Part shown: in pieces, positions 28,552 through 37,679 of the stretch
Position numbering within the stretch: position 1 is the first letter of the stretch
Layout: the number at the start of each line of letters is the position of its first letter
Assembly (NCBI GenBank): GCA_965199135.1
Contig: OZ240685.1
Coordinates: 310,001-374,000 of the forward strand
DNA: 64,000 nucleotides
Source of the DNA: EB88 sp965199135
Lineage (GTDB): Bacteria > Acidobacteriota > Terriglobia > Terriglobales > Acidobacteriaceae
Reading direction: 5' to 3'
Notes under the pieces: generated by a model
Database searches by the model: none
Told to the model about the DNA's origin: nothing
The model's input: only the letters and a program-made list of their open reading frames with translations
Translations under genes and position numbers: made by a program

Positions 28552-29436
28552 ATGGACTGGAAGAGCCGCCGCATCGACGCCATCGTAGAGCAGGCGTTGA
28601 CCGAAGACAAAGCCACCGACGACCAGACCACGCTGATCACGATCGATCCGGCGTTGCGCGGAACCGGCACGGTGCTCGCAAAGCAGGATTGCGTCATCGC
28701 TGGACTGGGCGTGATCTCGCGTGTCCTCTCCGCGTTTGCCCGGCTTGAAGGGCGCGGCGCGGCGACGTTTGAGGTTGTCAGTCATCCCGAGATCTTTGAT
28801 GGAGTCCGCGTGCGCAAGGGGCAATCCCTCGCTGTGATCCGTACCAGCGCTCGCACCTTGCTTTCGACCGAGCGGGTAACGCTCAATCTCCTGCAGCGCA
28901 TGAGCGGCATCGCCACCCTGACGCGCCGCTATGTGGACGCCGTGAGCGGCACCGGGACGACCGTGATTGACACGCGCAAGACCGTCCCCGGTCTACGGAT
29001 TCTGGATAAGTACGCGGTCACCTGCGGCGGAGGCGAAAATCACCGGCTCGATCTCTCTGATGGCATTCTGATCAAGAACAATCACATATCGCTGGGCGGC
29101 GGCGTGCCGGCGGTGCTTGCCAACGCACACGCGCGTCGGCGGCCCGGACAGATCATCGACATCGAGGTGCGCTCGCGCGCGGAACTCGACGAAGCACTCA
29201 GCCATGGCGCAGAGTCTTTGCTGCTCGATAACATGACGCCGGATGAAGTGCGCAGCTCCATCGCCTTCGTGCGCGAGCGCGGTATGTCGATACCCATCGA
29301 AGCCTCAGGGGGGATGGAACTCGCGACCATCCGCGACTACGCACTCGCCGGCCCGAACTACATCTCTGTGGGCGCGCTGACGCACTCTGCCGTCGCCGTG
29401 GATCTCAGCATGCGCATCGTGGCGGACCACAGTTGA
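28552..29436 (+). CDS. nadC: Nicotinate-nucleotide pyrophosphorylase (carboxylating)
   Basis: Converts quinolinate and PRPP to nicotinate mononucleotide in de novo NAD synthesis. The 294 residues contain the conserved RVTLNLLQRMSGIAT, IDTRKTVPGLRILDKYAV, CGGGENHRLDLSDGILIKNN and, near the C-terminus, IEASGGMELATIRDYA. The start ATG at 28552 has AAGGAG upstream. The stop overlaps the TTG start of birA. Confidence 0.96.
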   Translation: MDWKSRRIDAIVEQALTEDKATDDQTTLITIDPALRGTGTVLAKQDCVIAGLGVISRVLSAFARLEGRGAATFEVVSHPEIFDGVRVRKGQSLAVIRTSARTLLSTERVTLNLLQRMSGIATLTRRYVDAVSGTGTTVIDTRKTVPGLRILDKYAVTCGGGENHRLDLSDGILIKNNHISLGGGVPAVLANAHARRRPGQIIDIEVRSRAELDEALSHGAESLLLDNMTPDEVRSSIAFVRERGMSIPIEASGGMELATIRDYALAGPNYISVGALTHSAVAVDLSMRIVADHS

Positions 29437-30266
29437 GCGAGCATCCTGCGGAGGCGCGGGTCGACGATCCGCTCGATCTCGCCTCGCTTGCCGAAGCGCT
29501 CCATGGAACGCCGTTCGCAGGCCGCGTACAACACTTCGCGGAGATCGGGTCGACCAACACCCACGCGATGCAGCTTGGCGCGGACGGCAGCGAACATGGC
29601 ACCGTGTTGGTGGCAGATGCACAGACGATGGGCCGTGGACGGGGAGCACACCGCTGGAGCTCCCCACCGGCAAGCGGACTGTACGTGAGCGTGCTGCTGC
29701 GCCCGGAAATCTCCCCAGGTGACGCACTCTGGCTCTCACTGGCTGCTGGCCTGGCATCGCAACGAGCCATTGACCAGGTGGCGGGCTTTGCACCCGATCT
29801 CCGCTGGCCCAATGATCTCCTGCGCGGCTCACGCAAGCTTGGCGGCATCCTCACCGAGATGCAGGCCGAGGTCACGCGTGTTCGCTTCATTGTTGTCGGC
29901 ATCGGCATCAACGTGCATCAGCGCGAGTTCCCACCGGAACTGCGCACCACGGCAACCTCGCTTTCGATCGAGGCACCGTCACTCCTCCATGCTCGCCAGT
30001 CCCTGCTGATCGCGCTGCTCCAGAACCTTCACAAAGAGTTCTTCGGGCTGACGACAGATGCTCCGCGGGAAGCCCAGCATTCGCTGCTTGTCCGGCTCGA
30101 GGCCGGCTCCTCCTGGATCCGGGGCAAGCGCGTCACGATTGGTGAAGACGGCGCTGTCAGGGGCACCACAGAAGGCCTCGACGCGCGCGGCTTTCTGCGC
30201 GTCCGCACCGACGCAGGCGAGCTGCGAACCGTACTCTCAGGCGGCGTACGGGAGCGGGTGGACTGA
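29433..30266 (+). CDS. birA: Biotin--[acetyl-CoA-carboxylase] ligase (BirA, catalytic type)
   Basis: Attaches biotin to the carrier protein of biotin-dependent carboxylases. The 277 residues contain the catalytic domain (EIGSTNTHAMQLG, GRGRGAHRWSSPPASGLY, LRWPNDLLRGSRKLGGIL, VGIGINVH) and the small C-terminal domain. There is no N-terminal DNA-binding helix-turn-helix, so it is not a BirA-type repressor. It starts with TTG overlapping the nadC stop (TTGA), and its own stop overlaps the coaX start (TGATG), which suggests translational coupling. Confidence 0.94.
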   Translation: MSEHPAEARVDDPLDLASLAEALHGTPFAGRVQHFAEIGSTNTHAMQLGADGSEHGTVLVADAQTMGRGRGAHRWSSPPASGLYVSVLLRPEISPGDALWLSLAAGLASQRAIDQVAGFAPDLRWPNDLLRGSRKLGGILTEMQAEVTRVRFIVVGIGINVHQREFPPELRTTATSLSIEAPSLLHARQSLLIALLQNLHKEFFGLTTDAPREAQHSLLVRLEAGSSWIRGKRVTIGEDGAVRGTTEGLDARGFLRVRTDAGELRTVLSGGVRERVD

Positions 30267-31075
30267 TGCTGCTCACGCTCGATGTCGGCAACACCAACAC
30301 GGTTCTGGGCGTCTTCCATGAGGATGGGACCCTGACGGCGCACTGGCGCGTCACCACGCACAAGACACAGACGGTTGATGAGTACGGCGTGTTGTTTCTC
30401 AACCTGTTTGCGCTGCGAGGGATCGAGAGCAAAGAGGTCACAGACATTGTGATCTCCTCCGTTGTGCCGCCGATGGATTCGACACTGCGCAGCGTGGCGG
30501 AACAGTATTTCGGCTGCTCGCCCCTGCTGGTAGAGCCGGGCGTACGCACCGGCATGCCGCTGCTCGTCGACAATCCTGCCGAGGTAGGAGCGGACCGTGT
30601 TGTGAATGGAGTTGCTGCCTTTGCACGCTTCAACACAGCCTGCATCGTGGTCGATTTCGGAACAGCAACCACCTTCGACGTGATTTCAGCAAAGGGCGAG
30701 TTCCTCGGCGGGGCGATCGCGCCGGGGCTGGGTATCTCTGCTGACGCGCTGTTTGCTCGTGCCGCACGGCTTGGGCGCGTCGATCTGCGTAAGCCTGCGA
30801 AAGCGATCGGCACCAATACGGTGACCAATATCCAGAGCGGCCTGTTCTTCGGCTACCTGGGACTCGTCGACGGCATTCTCGAGAGAATCGTTGCTGAACT
30901 GACCGCGAGTGGCCCTCTACCAGCCATCGTCGCCACTGGTGGCCTTGCGCCGTTGATCGCCTCGGAGTCCCGCTTCATCACCGACGTCGACGAGATGCTG
31001 ACGCTTACAGGCCTTCGCTTGATCCACCAGCGCAACCTCGATGCCGGCACTCGCCGGGCCGGCGCGAAAGCATAG
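30266..31075 (+). CDS. coaX: Type III pantothenate kinase
   Basis: First step of coenzyme A synthesis, the CoaA-unrelated form. The 269 residues carry the ASKHA-fold signatures LTLDVGNTNTVLGVF (phosphate loop with the conserved Asp), PAEVGADRVVNGVAA and CIVVDFGTATTFDV, and GGAIAPGLGIS. birA-coaX adjacency is common in Acidobacteria, Firmicutes and others. The gene overlaps birA by one base. Confidence 0.96.
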   Translation: MLLTLDVGNTNTVLGVFHEDGTLTAHWRVTTHKTQTVDEYGVLFLNLFALRGIESKEVTDIVISSVVPPMDSTLRSVAEQYFGCSPLLVEPGVRTGMPLLVDNPAEVGADRVVNGVAAFARFNTACIVVDFGTATTFDVISAKGEFLGGAIAPGLGISADALFARAARLGRVDLRKPAKAIGTNTVTNIQSGLFFGYLGLVDGILERIVAELTASGPLPAIVATGGLAPLIASESRFITDVDEMLTLTGLRLIHQRNLDAGTRRAGAKA

Positions 31076-31078
31076 CGC

Positions 31079-31789
31079 GTGCAGAATTACTTCAATTACT
31101 TCACCGAGGTCGAGGAGCGTTTTCAGCAGAGGCGCGGGTCGCTGCTGCTGCTCTCGACCCTGGACTGGACGTTGATCGAAAGCTGGCGCGATGCCGAGAT
31201 TCCGCTCGAAGCCGTACTGCGTGGCATCGACGATGCTTTCGACAAATACGAAGCGCGCAAGAGCAAGGGAAAGGTACGGCGGGTGAATGGCCTTGCCTGG
31301 TGCCAGCAGGCAGTGATGGAAGCGGCTGAGCAGATGCGCGAGGCTGCCACTGGTACGGTGACAGATACGGCAGCTGCGGGGTCAGGACTCGAGATTGACC
31401 GCATCGCCGCGCACCTCGTTCGCACCGCTGCCGACCTTGAGGCCGCGACATGTGCTTCCCCGGAGGCACAGTCGCTGGTCGACGCAACAGCAAAGCGGCT
31501 ACACGAGATTGCACCCACGGTGCGGAGCGGGGAGGTCACGACCGAAAACCTCGAACATACCCTGCGCACGCTTGAACAGAAGCTCCTCGCCATGCTGATG
31601 GCGACGGCACCGGAGGAGGATCTCAGCGCATTGCGCGCGCAGGCCGCGCGCGAGATCGCACCCCACCGCAGTCGCATGCAGGCGCTGCAGATCCGGCAGA
31701 TCGAGCAGCAGTTCCTTGAGAAGCGTTTGCTCGAGCGGTACGCGGTGCCGCGTATGAGCCTCTTCTACATGCGGGATGACTCCGCATGA
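31079..31789 (+). CDS. Conserved hypothetical protein within the coaX-rlmD run
   Basis: A 236-residue soluble protein starting with GTG three bases after the coaX stop. It is not recognised as a named family. The N-terminus YFNYFTEVEERFQQRRG and the following LSTLDWTLIESWRDAEIPL, VLRGIDDAFDKYE look like a compact helical domain. The rest is long amphipathic helix, probably coiled coil, ending with LEKRLLERYAVPRMSLFY. It has no signal peptide or membrane segment. The stop overlaps the rlmD start as ATGA, so translation is coupled to an RNA methyltransferase; a role in RNA or ribosome function is possible but only inferred from position. Confidence 0.8.
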   Translation: MQNYFNYFTEVEERFQQRRGSLLLLSTLDWTLIESWRDAEIPLEAVLRGIDDAFDKYEARKSKGKVRRVNGLAWCQQAVMEAAEQMREAATGTVTDTAAAGSGLEIDRIAAHLVRTAADLEAATCASPEAQSLVDATAKRLHEIAPTVRSGEVTTENLEHTLRTLEQKLLAMLMATAPEEDLSALRAQAAREIAPHRSRMQALQIRQIEQQFLEKRLLERYAVPRMSLFYMRDDSA

Positions 31790-33123
31790 AGGTCACGATC
31801 GAAAAGGCAATCTATGGCGGTGCGGGACTGGCACGCGCGGAGGGGAAGGCGATCTTTGTTCCGGGGGCGCTCCCCGGGGAGCAGGTCGACGTTGCCGTGA
31901 GACGAGACAAGGGAAGCTTCGCCGAGGCGGACCTTGTCTCTGTACTTTCCTCATCCCCGGAGCGGGTCGAAGCGCGCTGCCCCTACTATGGCCGCTGTGG
32001 CGGATGCCAGTACCAGCACGCCTCGTACGATGCGCAGCTCGCGATGAAAGCGGGCGTGCTCGTCGAAACGCTTCAGCGGGCGGGTCTGCGATCGCTTCCC
32101 GCATTGCAGACACACAGCGCACAGCCCTGGGAGTACCGCAATCGCATCCGGCTCCACGTGGACCCGCGAACTCATGCACTCGGCTATCGCGTACGCGGCT
32201 CGCTCGCGATCCTCCCTGTTGCTGAGTGCCCCATTGCGGCGCCCCTGCTGCAGCGGGCCATTGTTGCTCTCGCCGAGATAGCAGCGCGCGATGCCGCTGG
32301 AGCCTGGTGCGCAGAGGCAGAGCTCTTCACGAATCATGACAGCTCGTCCCTCTTGCTTTCACTACGACAGCGGAGTGGTGCTCCTGCAGGGAAAGGCGCC
32401 GTGGACCGGCTTTGCGAGAACCTTCGCGAACGGATCCCTGAGCTCTCAGGAGCATCTCGCACAGCCGCGCTGGCTCCGCGGGGACGGCGTTCGGCTACCG
32501 CGTCGGTTACAGATATCACGGAAGGCGAGGCGGCTCCGGGCGAGGTTCTCGAACATTGGGGTGCAGGCGACGTTCACTACCAGGCAGAGGCGACCAACTA
32601 TCGCGTCAGTCTCGGAGCCTTCTTCCAGGGCAATCGCTTTCTCGTCGACACGCTCCGCGCGTTGGTGCTTGAAGAAACATGCGGCGCACACAAGCATGAC
32701 GCAGCGTGGGACCTCTTTGCCGGCGTCGGCCTTTTCGCGGCTGCGCTCGCTCCACGTTTCGAGCGCGTCACCGCGGTGGAAGGTTCGCCGGTATCCTCGC
32801 GTGATCTCAGGGACAACGTCCCAGGCGCTCGCGCTGTTGAAAGCAGCACGCTCAGTTTTCTTGAACGGGAACGGGGAAAGCGCACTGCTCCGGATGCTGT
32901 GGTGCTTGATCCTCCACGAGCCGGGCTCGGCGTGGAAGCGGCAACGCTGCTCGCTGCGTGTCGTTCCCCTCTAGTTACCTACGTGTCCTGTGATCCGGCC
33001 ACCCTTGCTCGCGATCTGCGCGTGTTCGTCGATAGTGGATACACCCTCTCGAAGTTGCACCTGATCGATATGTTCCCGCAGACGTTTCACCTGGAAACGA
33101 TCGCGGTTTTACGTCTGCGCTGA
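31786..33123 (+). CDS. rlmD: TrmA/RlmD-family RNA (uracil-C5)-methyltransferase
   Basis: SAM-dependent methyltransferase forming 5-methyluridine in RNA. The 445 residues have an N-terminal TRAM domain, then the cysteine cluster CPYYGRCGGCQYQH typical of the [4Fe-4S]-carrying RlmD/RlmC class. The Rossmann core has DLFAGVGLFAAALA, LDPPRAGLGVEA and the catalytic motif SCDPATLARDL. The target (23S U1939, U747 or tRNA U54) cannot be decided from sequence alone, so the symbol is a best guess. Confidence 0.85.
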   Translation: MKVTIEKAIYGGAGLARAEGKAIFVPGALPGEQVDVAVRRDKGSFAEADLVSVLSSSPERVEARCPYYGRCGGCQYQHASYDAQLAMKAGVLVETLQRAGLRSLPALQTHSAQPWEYRNRIRLHVDPRTHALGYRVRGSLAILPVAECPIAAPLLQRAIVALAEIAARDAAGAWCAEAELFTNHDSSSLLLSLRQRSGAPAGKGAVDRLCENLRERIPELSGASRTAALAPRGRRSATASVTDITEGEAAPGEVLEHWGAGDVHYQAEATNYRVSLGAFFQGNRFLVDTLRALVLEETCGAHKHDAAWDLFAGVGLFAAALAPRFERVTAVEGSPVSSRDLRDNVPGARAVESSTLSFLERERGKRTAPDAVVLDPPRAGLGVEAATLLAACRSPLVTYVSCDPATLARDLRVFVDSGYTLSKLHLIDMFPQTFHLETIAVLRLR

Positions 33124-33144
33124 CAAGGGGGCTGGTATGTACCC

Positions 33145-35811
33145 ATGGCTGTCGCAGTCTCGTTTCCCGATGTCGCGCCTGCTGAAGCAATCGCTCGTTC
33201 GCAGCACACGCGCGCAAAGCTGGGCTGGGTCGCGGCTCCCGCGTTGCTGCCGGCTTGTGCGCTGGCGCTTGGCGTTGCTGCTGCACCCTTCTGCTGGTTC
33301 ACCCCTGCGTGGCTGCTCGCTGGAGTAGTTCTGCTAGGTGGCGTCGTTGTATTTGCCTTGCGGGTCGCGCCCCGTAGTGCCTCGTTGTCCCTGCTGCCAC
33401 TTTTCCTCTGCCTCGGCTTGCTCGCGAGTGAAGTCGAGCCGCCGGTGGACCCGCAAACCTCGGTCCGCGTGCTCGCCTCCGACCCGTCGCCCCATACCAT
33501 CCGCGGAACCGTGGAGCGAGTCGGCCCAATTCATCCGAGTACGTACACTGGCGCCTTCGGCCATGTGCAGCGGGAGGAGATTGCGCAGCAGGTCGATCTT
33601 CGACTGGACGGCGCAACCCGCGGCGGCGTTCGTATCACCCTCTACACGGACGCGCACCGCACGCTGCCGCCCATCCATTGCGGCAGCGAACTCGCGACCG
33701 CGCTCACGCTGCATGAAGAAGCACATTATGGCGATCCAGGCGTGTGGGATGCAGGCGAGTACCTGCGCTCGCGGGGCATCGGCGCGCTTGGCTCTGTGCA
33801 TGCGACGAAAGTACAGATCCTTCGGCAGGGTAAGCCGTCGTTCAAATGTCTGCTCGCACTGCTGCAAAGCACCGAAAGTGCGCGCATCGTGGCCTTGGCA
33901 GATCAGCCCTGGAATGCCAGAGTCCCGTCCTTCTTCCGCCTTACCACGACGGACGCAAGCATGCTCACCGCGATGCTGACCGGCGACCGCTCCTATCTTC
34001 AGCAGGGCACACGCGTCGGCTTTGAACGGACGGGCTCGTTCCACCTCCTGGTCGTGTCCGGGCTGCACCTGGCCATTTTTTCGTCGGTGGTTTTCCTGAT
34101 TGCCCGTCGACTTCGCATAGCGCGCGTGCCGGCGACCTTGGCTACGCTGTTGCTTGCGCTCGCTTACGCGATCTTCACTGGCTTCGGAGAACCGGTGCAG
34201 CGCTCGTTTGCGATGGTGGCGTTGTTCCTCATCGCACGGCTCCTCTTTCGCGAGCGGCATGCCCTGCAGGCACTCGGGCTCGCGGCACTGCTGCTGATTG
34301 GGGCCCACCCACGCGCGCTCTCGGCCTCAAGTCTGCAGATGACGCTGCTTACCGTGGTGGCGATTGGCGGCATCGCGAGACCCGTGGCCGACCGTACCTT
34401 CGGCCCCTACCTGCGGGCCTGCGAGAGGCTCTGGCTGATCGCGCTCGATCCAGCCCTTCCGCCGCGCGTTGCGCAATGGCGTGTCTCGCTACGCCTGCTG
34501 GCAGAGCATCTGGAGCGCATCACCGGACCCAGGATCGCGCGCTTCCTCGTACCAAACGGCTTCCGATTTGTCTTCGTCGCAACTGAACTTCTGCTGGTTT
34601 CGCTGGTCGTCGAATTCGTCATGGCGCTGCCGATGGCCCTCTACTTCCATCGCATCACCGTGGCGGGCCTCCCGGTGAACGTCTTGATCCTGCCGCTGCT
34701 TGGTCTTTTGCTGCCAGCGGCGATGCTCGCCGGGATCGGTGTTGCGATCCACCCCGCGCTCGCGGCATTGCCGGCCCTTGCGACCGCTGCGCTGCTGCAC
34801 ATCGTCACCTTTATTGTCGCAGTGTTTGCGCATCTTCATGGCGGGGACTACCGGCTGCCTGCACCACCCCCGGCCCGCGTGCTGCTCTGGCTTGCACTGC
34901 TCCCCTGCTGCCTTGTGCTGGTGCGCCTTCGACCCCGGTGGTCGCTACCGGCCGCTGGGAGTGCCCTGCTGTGGGCGGGCTGGTGTGTAGCCGCACCGCA
35001 GCCCGTGCAACATCCTCAATCCGCTCTCGAGGTAGCGGTCCTTGATGTCGGCCAGGGGGACGCTATTCTCGTGACAACAGCAGACGGCAAGACCTTGCTG
35101 ATCGATGCTGGTGGCATCGCGGGCAGCGGCCCGGACAGCCGTTTCGATATCGGCGAGGACGTGGTCTCCCCTGCCCTCTGGGCGCGCGGGATCCGGCACC
35201 TTGACGCCGTCGCCATCAGCCATGCTCACGAGGATCACATCGGCGGTATGCGGGCTGTGCTGCAGAACTTTCATCCCGACGTTCTCCTGGTTGGGAACAA
35301 TCCCCGCTCCCCAACGTACGACGCGGTGCTCAAAGAGGCGGCGGCAGAAGACGTTCGAGTCGAGCAGCATCGAGCAGGAGACAGATGGATTCTTGGCGCC
35401 GACACATGGATCGAGGCGCTGTGGCCTTCGCGCGAGTACGTCCCGAAAAGTGCCCCGGGCAACAATGACTCTCTGGTCCTCAGAATGGTGTACGGCAAGA
35501 GTTCGGTGCTCCTGGAAGGCGACGCGCAGGCACCGGCAGAAGCAGCAATGCTCGCACACGGACTCCCCCATGTCGACCTGCTCAAGGTGGGACACCACGG
35601 CAGTACGTCCTCCACGATCCCGCCGTTCCTCGCCGCCCTGGCGCCGCAATACGCTGCCATTTCCTGTGGTCGGCGAAACTTTTACGGCCATCCGAAGGCA
35701 GCCACCCTGGAGAAGCTGGAAGACGCACATGTGCGCACCTTCCGCACGGATCTCACCGGGGAAGCAGACTTCGTGCTGAATGGCCGCACGGTGCAGGCGC
35801 TCCGTCCATGA
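33145..35811 (+). CDS. comEC: ComEC/Rec2-family DNA-uptake channel protein
   Basis: Inner-membrane channel that imports single-stranded DNA in natural transformation. The 888 residues contain an N-terminal DUF4131 region with hydrophobic helices. The Competence domain follows (LVVSGLHLAIFSSVV, FGEPVQRSFAMVALFLIARL) with many membrane segments. A C-terminal metallo-beta-lactamase domain has intact metal residues H693-x-H695-x-D697-H698 in SHAHEDHIGG and a later VGHHGSTSS. The intact site suggests an active nuclease. It is the last gene of the pabBC-comEC run, 21 bases after rlmD. No other competence gene is in the window. Confidence 0.93.
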   Translation: MAVAVSFPDVAPAEAIARSQHTRAKLGWVAAPALLPACALALGVAAAPFCWFTPAWLLAGVVLLGGVVVFALRVAPRSASLSLLPLFLCLGLLASEVEPPVDPQTSVRVLASDPSPHTIRGTVERVGPIHPSTYTGAFGHVQREEIAQQVDLRLDGATRGGVRITLYTDAHRTLPPIHCGSELATALTLHEEAHYGDPGVWDAGEYLRSRGIGALGSVHATKVQILRQGKPSFKCLLALLQSTESARIVALADQPWNARVPSFFRLTTTDASMLTAMLTGDRSYLQQGTRVGFERTGSFHLLVVSGLHLAIFSSVVFLIARRLRIARVPATLATLLLALAYAIFTGFGEPVQRSFAMVALFLIARLLFRERHALQALGLAALLLIGAHPRALSASSLQMTLLTVVAIGGIARPVADRTFGPYLRACERLWLIALDPALPPRVAQWRVSLRLLAEHLERITGPRIARFLVPNGFRFVFVATELLLVSLVVEFVMALPMALYFHRITVAGLPVNVLILPLLGLLLPAAMLAGIGVAIHPALAALPALATAALLHIVTFIVAVFAHLHGGDYRLPAPPPARVLLWLALLPCCLVLVRLRPRWSLPAAGSALLWAGWCVAAPQPVQHPQSALEVAVLDVGQGDAILVTTADGKTLLIDAGGIAGSGPDSRFDIGEDVVSPALWARGIRHLDAVAISHAHEDHIGGMRAVLQNFHPDVLLVGNNPRSPTYDAVLKEAAAEDVRVEQHRAGDRWILGADTWIEALWPSREYVPKSAPGNNDSLVLRMVYGKSSVLLEGDAQAPAEAAMLAHGLPHVDLLKVGHHGSTSSTIPPFLAALAPQYAAISCGRRNFYGHPKAATLEKLEDAHVRTFRTDLTGEADFVLNGRTVQALRP

Positions 35812-35836
35812 ACACACCCGCGTTGTGGAAAGTGAG

Positions 35837-35864
35837 GACGCATCGTTGAAAATGCGTCATTTTC
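35837..35864 (+). terminator. Probable terminator after comEC
   Basis: GACGCAT (35837-35843) pairs with ATGCGTC (35852-35858), followed by ATTTTCAT. It lies 26 bases after the comEC stop and would end the long plus-strand run. Confidence 0.6.
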
Positions 35865-35975
35865 ATCCAAGCGGAGTGACTTCTGGGGGCTTGCAGCGGG
35901 CGATGGCTACTGGGCATCCAGAAGGAGGCGGGCGTACGATACCGCACATGCACCATGCAGGTTGAGGACGAGAGC

Positions 35976-36251
35976 ATGAGCGAAGCAGCACACGGGATGG
36001 TCCAGCAGCAGGACCAGCGGAACACAGAGGACGGAGAGCAGCACGATCTACGACGCTTGCAGTTGATGATGCAGCTTCTGCTGGCAGCCATTGCGCAGGA
36101 CCGCTCGATGACCGTCGACCAGGCTGCGCAGCTGGTGGCGTACACGCGCGACGCGACACTGCGGATGTTCCCAGGCAAAGAGGCCGCCTACGACATGCTG
36201 TGTCGGCCACGCATCCAGCGCGCCATGCGTGACAGGTTTCGTATCCAGTAG
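35976..36251 (+). CDS. Small helical protein of unknown function (91 residues)
   Basis: The frame encodes 91 residues from the ATG at 35976, which has GAGG eight bases upstream; an in-frame ATG at 35955 has no ribosome site. The sequence is Gln/Glu-rich at the start, then helical: RRLQLMMQLLLAAIAQDRSM, VDQAAQLVAYTRDATLRMFP, GKEAAYDMLCRPRIQRAMR. No signal peptide or membrane helix is evident. It resembles small acidobacterial hypothetical proteins. Its stop abuts that of the convergent DUF3108 gene. Confidence 0.55.
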   Translation: MSEAAHGMVQQQDQRNTEDGEQHDLRRLQLMMQLLLAAIAQDRSMTVDQAAQLVAYTRDATLRMFPGKEAAYDMLCRPRIQRAMRDRFRIQ

Positions 36252-37088
36252 CTACTTGTTATCGATGCCGGTCAGTCGGAACGTCAGTGTGCCCCAGAAG
36301 AGGCGGGCGCGCATCTGGACCGGGATGTGCCGCGCATCGTCCGAGTACCAGATCCAGAGCTTGCCCCGGTTGCGCACCGGTCCGCTGTCTGCCGTGGGTT
36401 CGACGCGCACCGTGTGGTAAGTCGTCGTCGGGGTGCGGACCGTCTCCCGCGTCTCGACGTGCATGGTGACATTGCTGACGTGGTTACCGCTGACCACCGG
36501 CAGGTGAAACACAGTGCCCGGCTCAAGCGACTGGGATCCTCCGTAAAAGATTCCCGACAACATGTCTGTCACGCACGGCGGGATGGCTGTGGTCTGCTGC
36601 AGATGGATGTGCGAGACCAGGTTCTGCTCATCGTAGGAGGAGGTGCGGTGGGCGCCATCGATGCGCTGCGTCGAGTCGATCTGCCGGCGACCCTCAATGG
36701 TCTGGCGGGTAAAACTCTGCGAGCAGCCTGTTGTCGGCGTCAGCGACGACTGGAAGCGATCGCTCACGCGAAACAGGAGATTGATCGCTCCCTGCGAATC
36801 CCCCGCAACGGTGATGCGCTCGACCGATCCATCGCTTTCCATGTGCACCGTGGCCGTGCCTGCGGGGAAGACGCGCCAGTCCACAGCATAGGTAAGGGTC
36901 TGTCGCTGGGGAAGGCTCCACCCGGCAACAGGCGGCGGAACAGCCACAACGTCGGTTGCAGATCGCTGCAGCGTTGTTGGGGACTGTGCACTCAGTGGAC
37001 TATACGCCAGGATGAGAAAACCCAGCATGCGCGGGACGACTCTCTGCGGAAGACGGGAGGCGAACAGGCGCCGGCGCGATTTGTACAT
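36252..37088 (-). CDS. Exported DUF3108-family protein
   Basis: A 278-residue protein with a signal peptide (LGFLILAYSPLSAQS). The DUF3108 beta-rich domain shows LTYAVDWRVFPAGTATVHME, VSDRFQSSLTP, SYDEQNLVSHI, LSGIFYGG and YSDDARHIPVQMRARLFWG, the last a common ending of the family. DUF3108 proteins are periplasmic and of unknown function. It is the last gene of the lipid A/core run, 24 bases after the ICMT-like gene, so an envelope role is plausible. Confidence 0.85.
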   Translation of the reverse strand: MYKSRRRLFASRLPQRVVPRMLGFLILAYSPLSAQSPTTLQRSATDVVAVPPPVAGWSLPQRQTLTYAVDWRVFPAGTATVHMESDGSVERITVAGDSQGAINLLFRVSDRFQSSLTPTTGCSQSFTRQTIEGRRQIDSTQRIDGAHRTSSYDEQNLVSHIHLQQTTAIPPCVTDMLSGIFYGGSQSLEPGTVFHLPVVSGNHVSNVTMHVETRETVRTPTTTYHTVRVEPTADSGPVRNRGKLWIWYSDDARHIPVQMRARLFWGTLTFRLTGIDNK

Positions 37089-37112
37089 GCTGTGTATGCG
37101 TCTCCGGGGTAT

Positions 37113-37679
37113 TTACCGACTGTGAACCAGGGCAATACGCAGAATCAATGCGACATAGAGAAGGGCCGCACCTATGCTGGCATTGTACTCGCGGTGTTTA
37201 CGGTAGAGACCAGGCGCGAAGCTGCCACGCACCCCACCAGACGCAGCAGGCACCTTCCAGGGCAGCAGCCGCGGCACCCGCGCCGCGTAGGCGGCGAAAC
37301 CGGCAAAGTGCGCGTGCAGGTACTCTTCCTCGCCGCGGATCACGGGAACATAGATCACCGCAAACATCAGGAGGAGTACGACGGCGAACACCACGGAACG
37401 AGCGCCGATCGCGAACCCAAACGCAATCAGCATGGAGCCGAGATACAGCGGGTTGCGCGTCCACGCGTACGGGCCTGTCGTCGTAAGCTCGGCATTTTTC
37501 TTGACGTAGCCGGAGGCGTAGCCGCGCAACAAGAGCCCTGGGAGCACCACGAGCAGGCTCAACAGGAGCGAAGGGCCCGAGGGGCGGGCGAACACAAGGA
37601 ACACAGCAGCCACGACAAATCCAAGCGGCACGCGGATCCGTTTCGCGATGCGCTTCCAGTCCAAGGACACATCCTTCAT
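37113..37679 (-). CDS. Isoprenylcysteine carboxyl methyltransferase-like membrane methyltransferase
   Basis: A 188-residue membrane protein with four to five hydrophobic segments. The C-terminal PEMT/ICMT motif is visible: LTTTGPYAWTRNPLYLGSML, then RGEEEYLHAHFAGFAAYAAR. Bacterial relatives methylate unknown lipids or small molecules with SAM. The start overlaps the stop of the glycosyltransferase gene as ATGA, so its substrate may be a lipid of the same pathway; this is inference. Confidence 0.85.
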   Translation of the reverse strand: MKDVSLDWKRIAKRIRVPLGFVVAAVFLVFARPSGPSLLLSLLVVLPGLLLRGYASGYVKKNAELTTTGPYAWTRNPLYLGSMLIAFGFAIGARSVVFAVVLLLMFAVIYVPVIRGEEEYLHAHFAGFAAYAARVPRLLPWKVPAASGGVRGSFAPGLYRKHREYNASIGAALLYVALILRIALVHSR

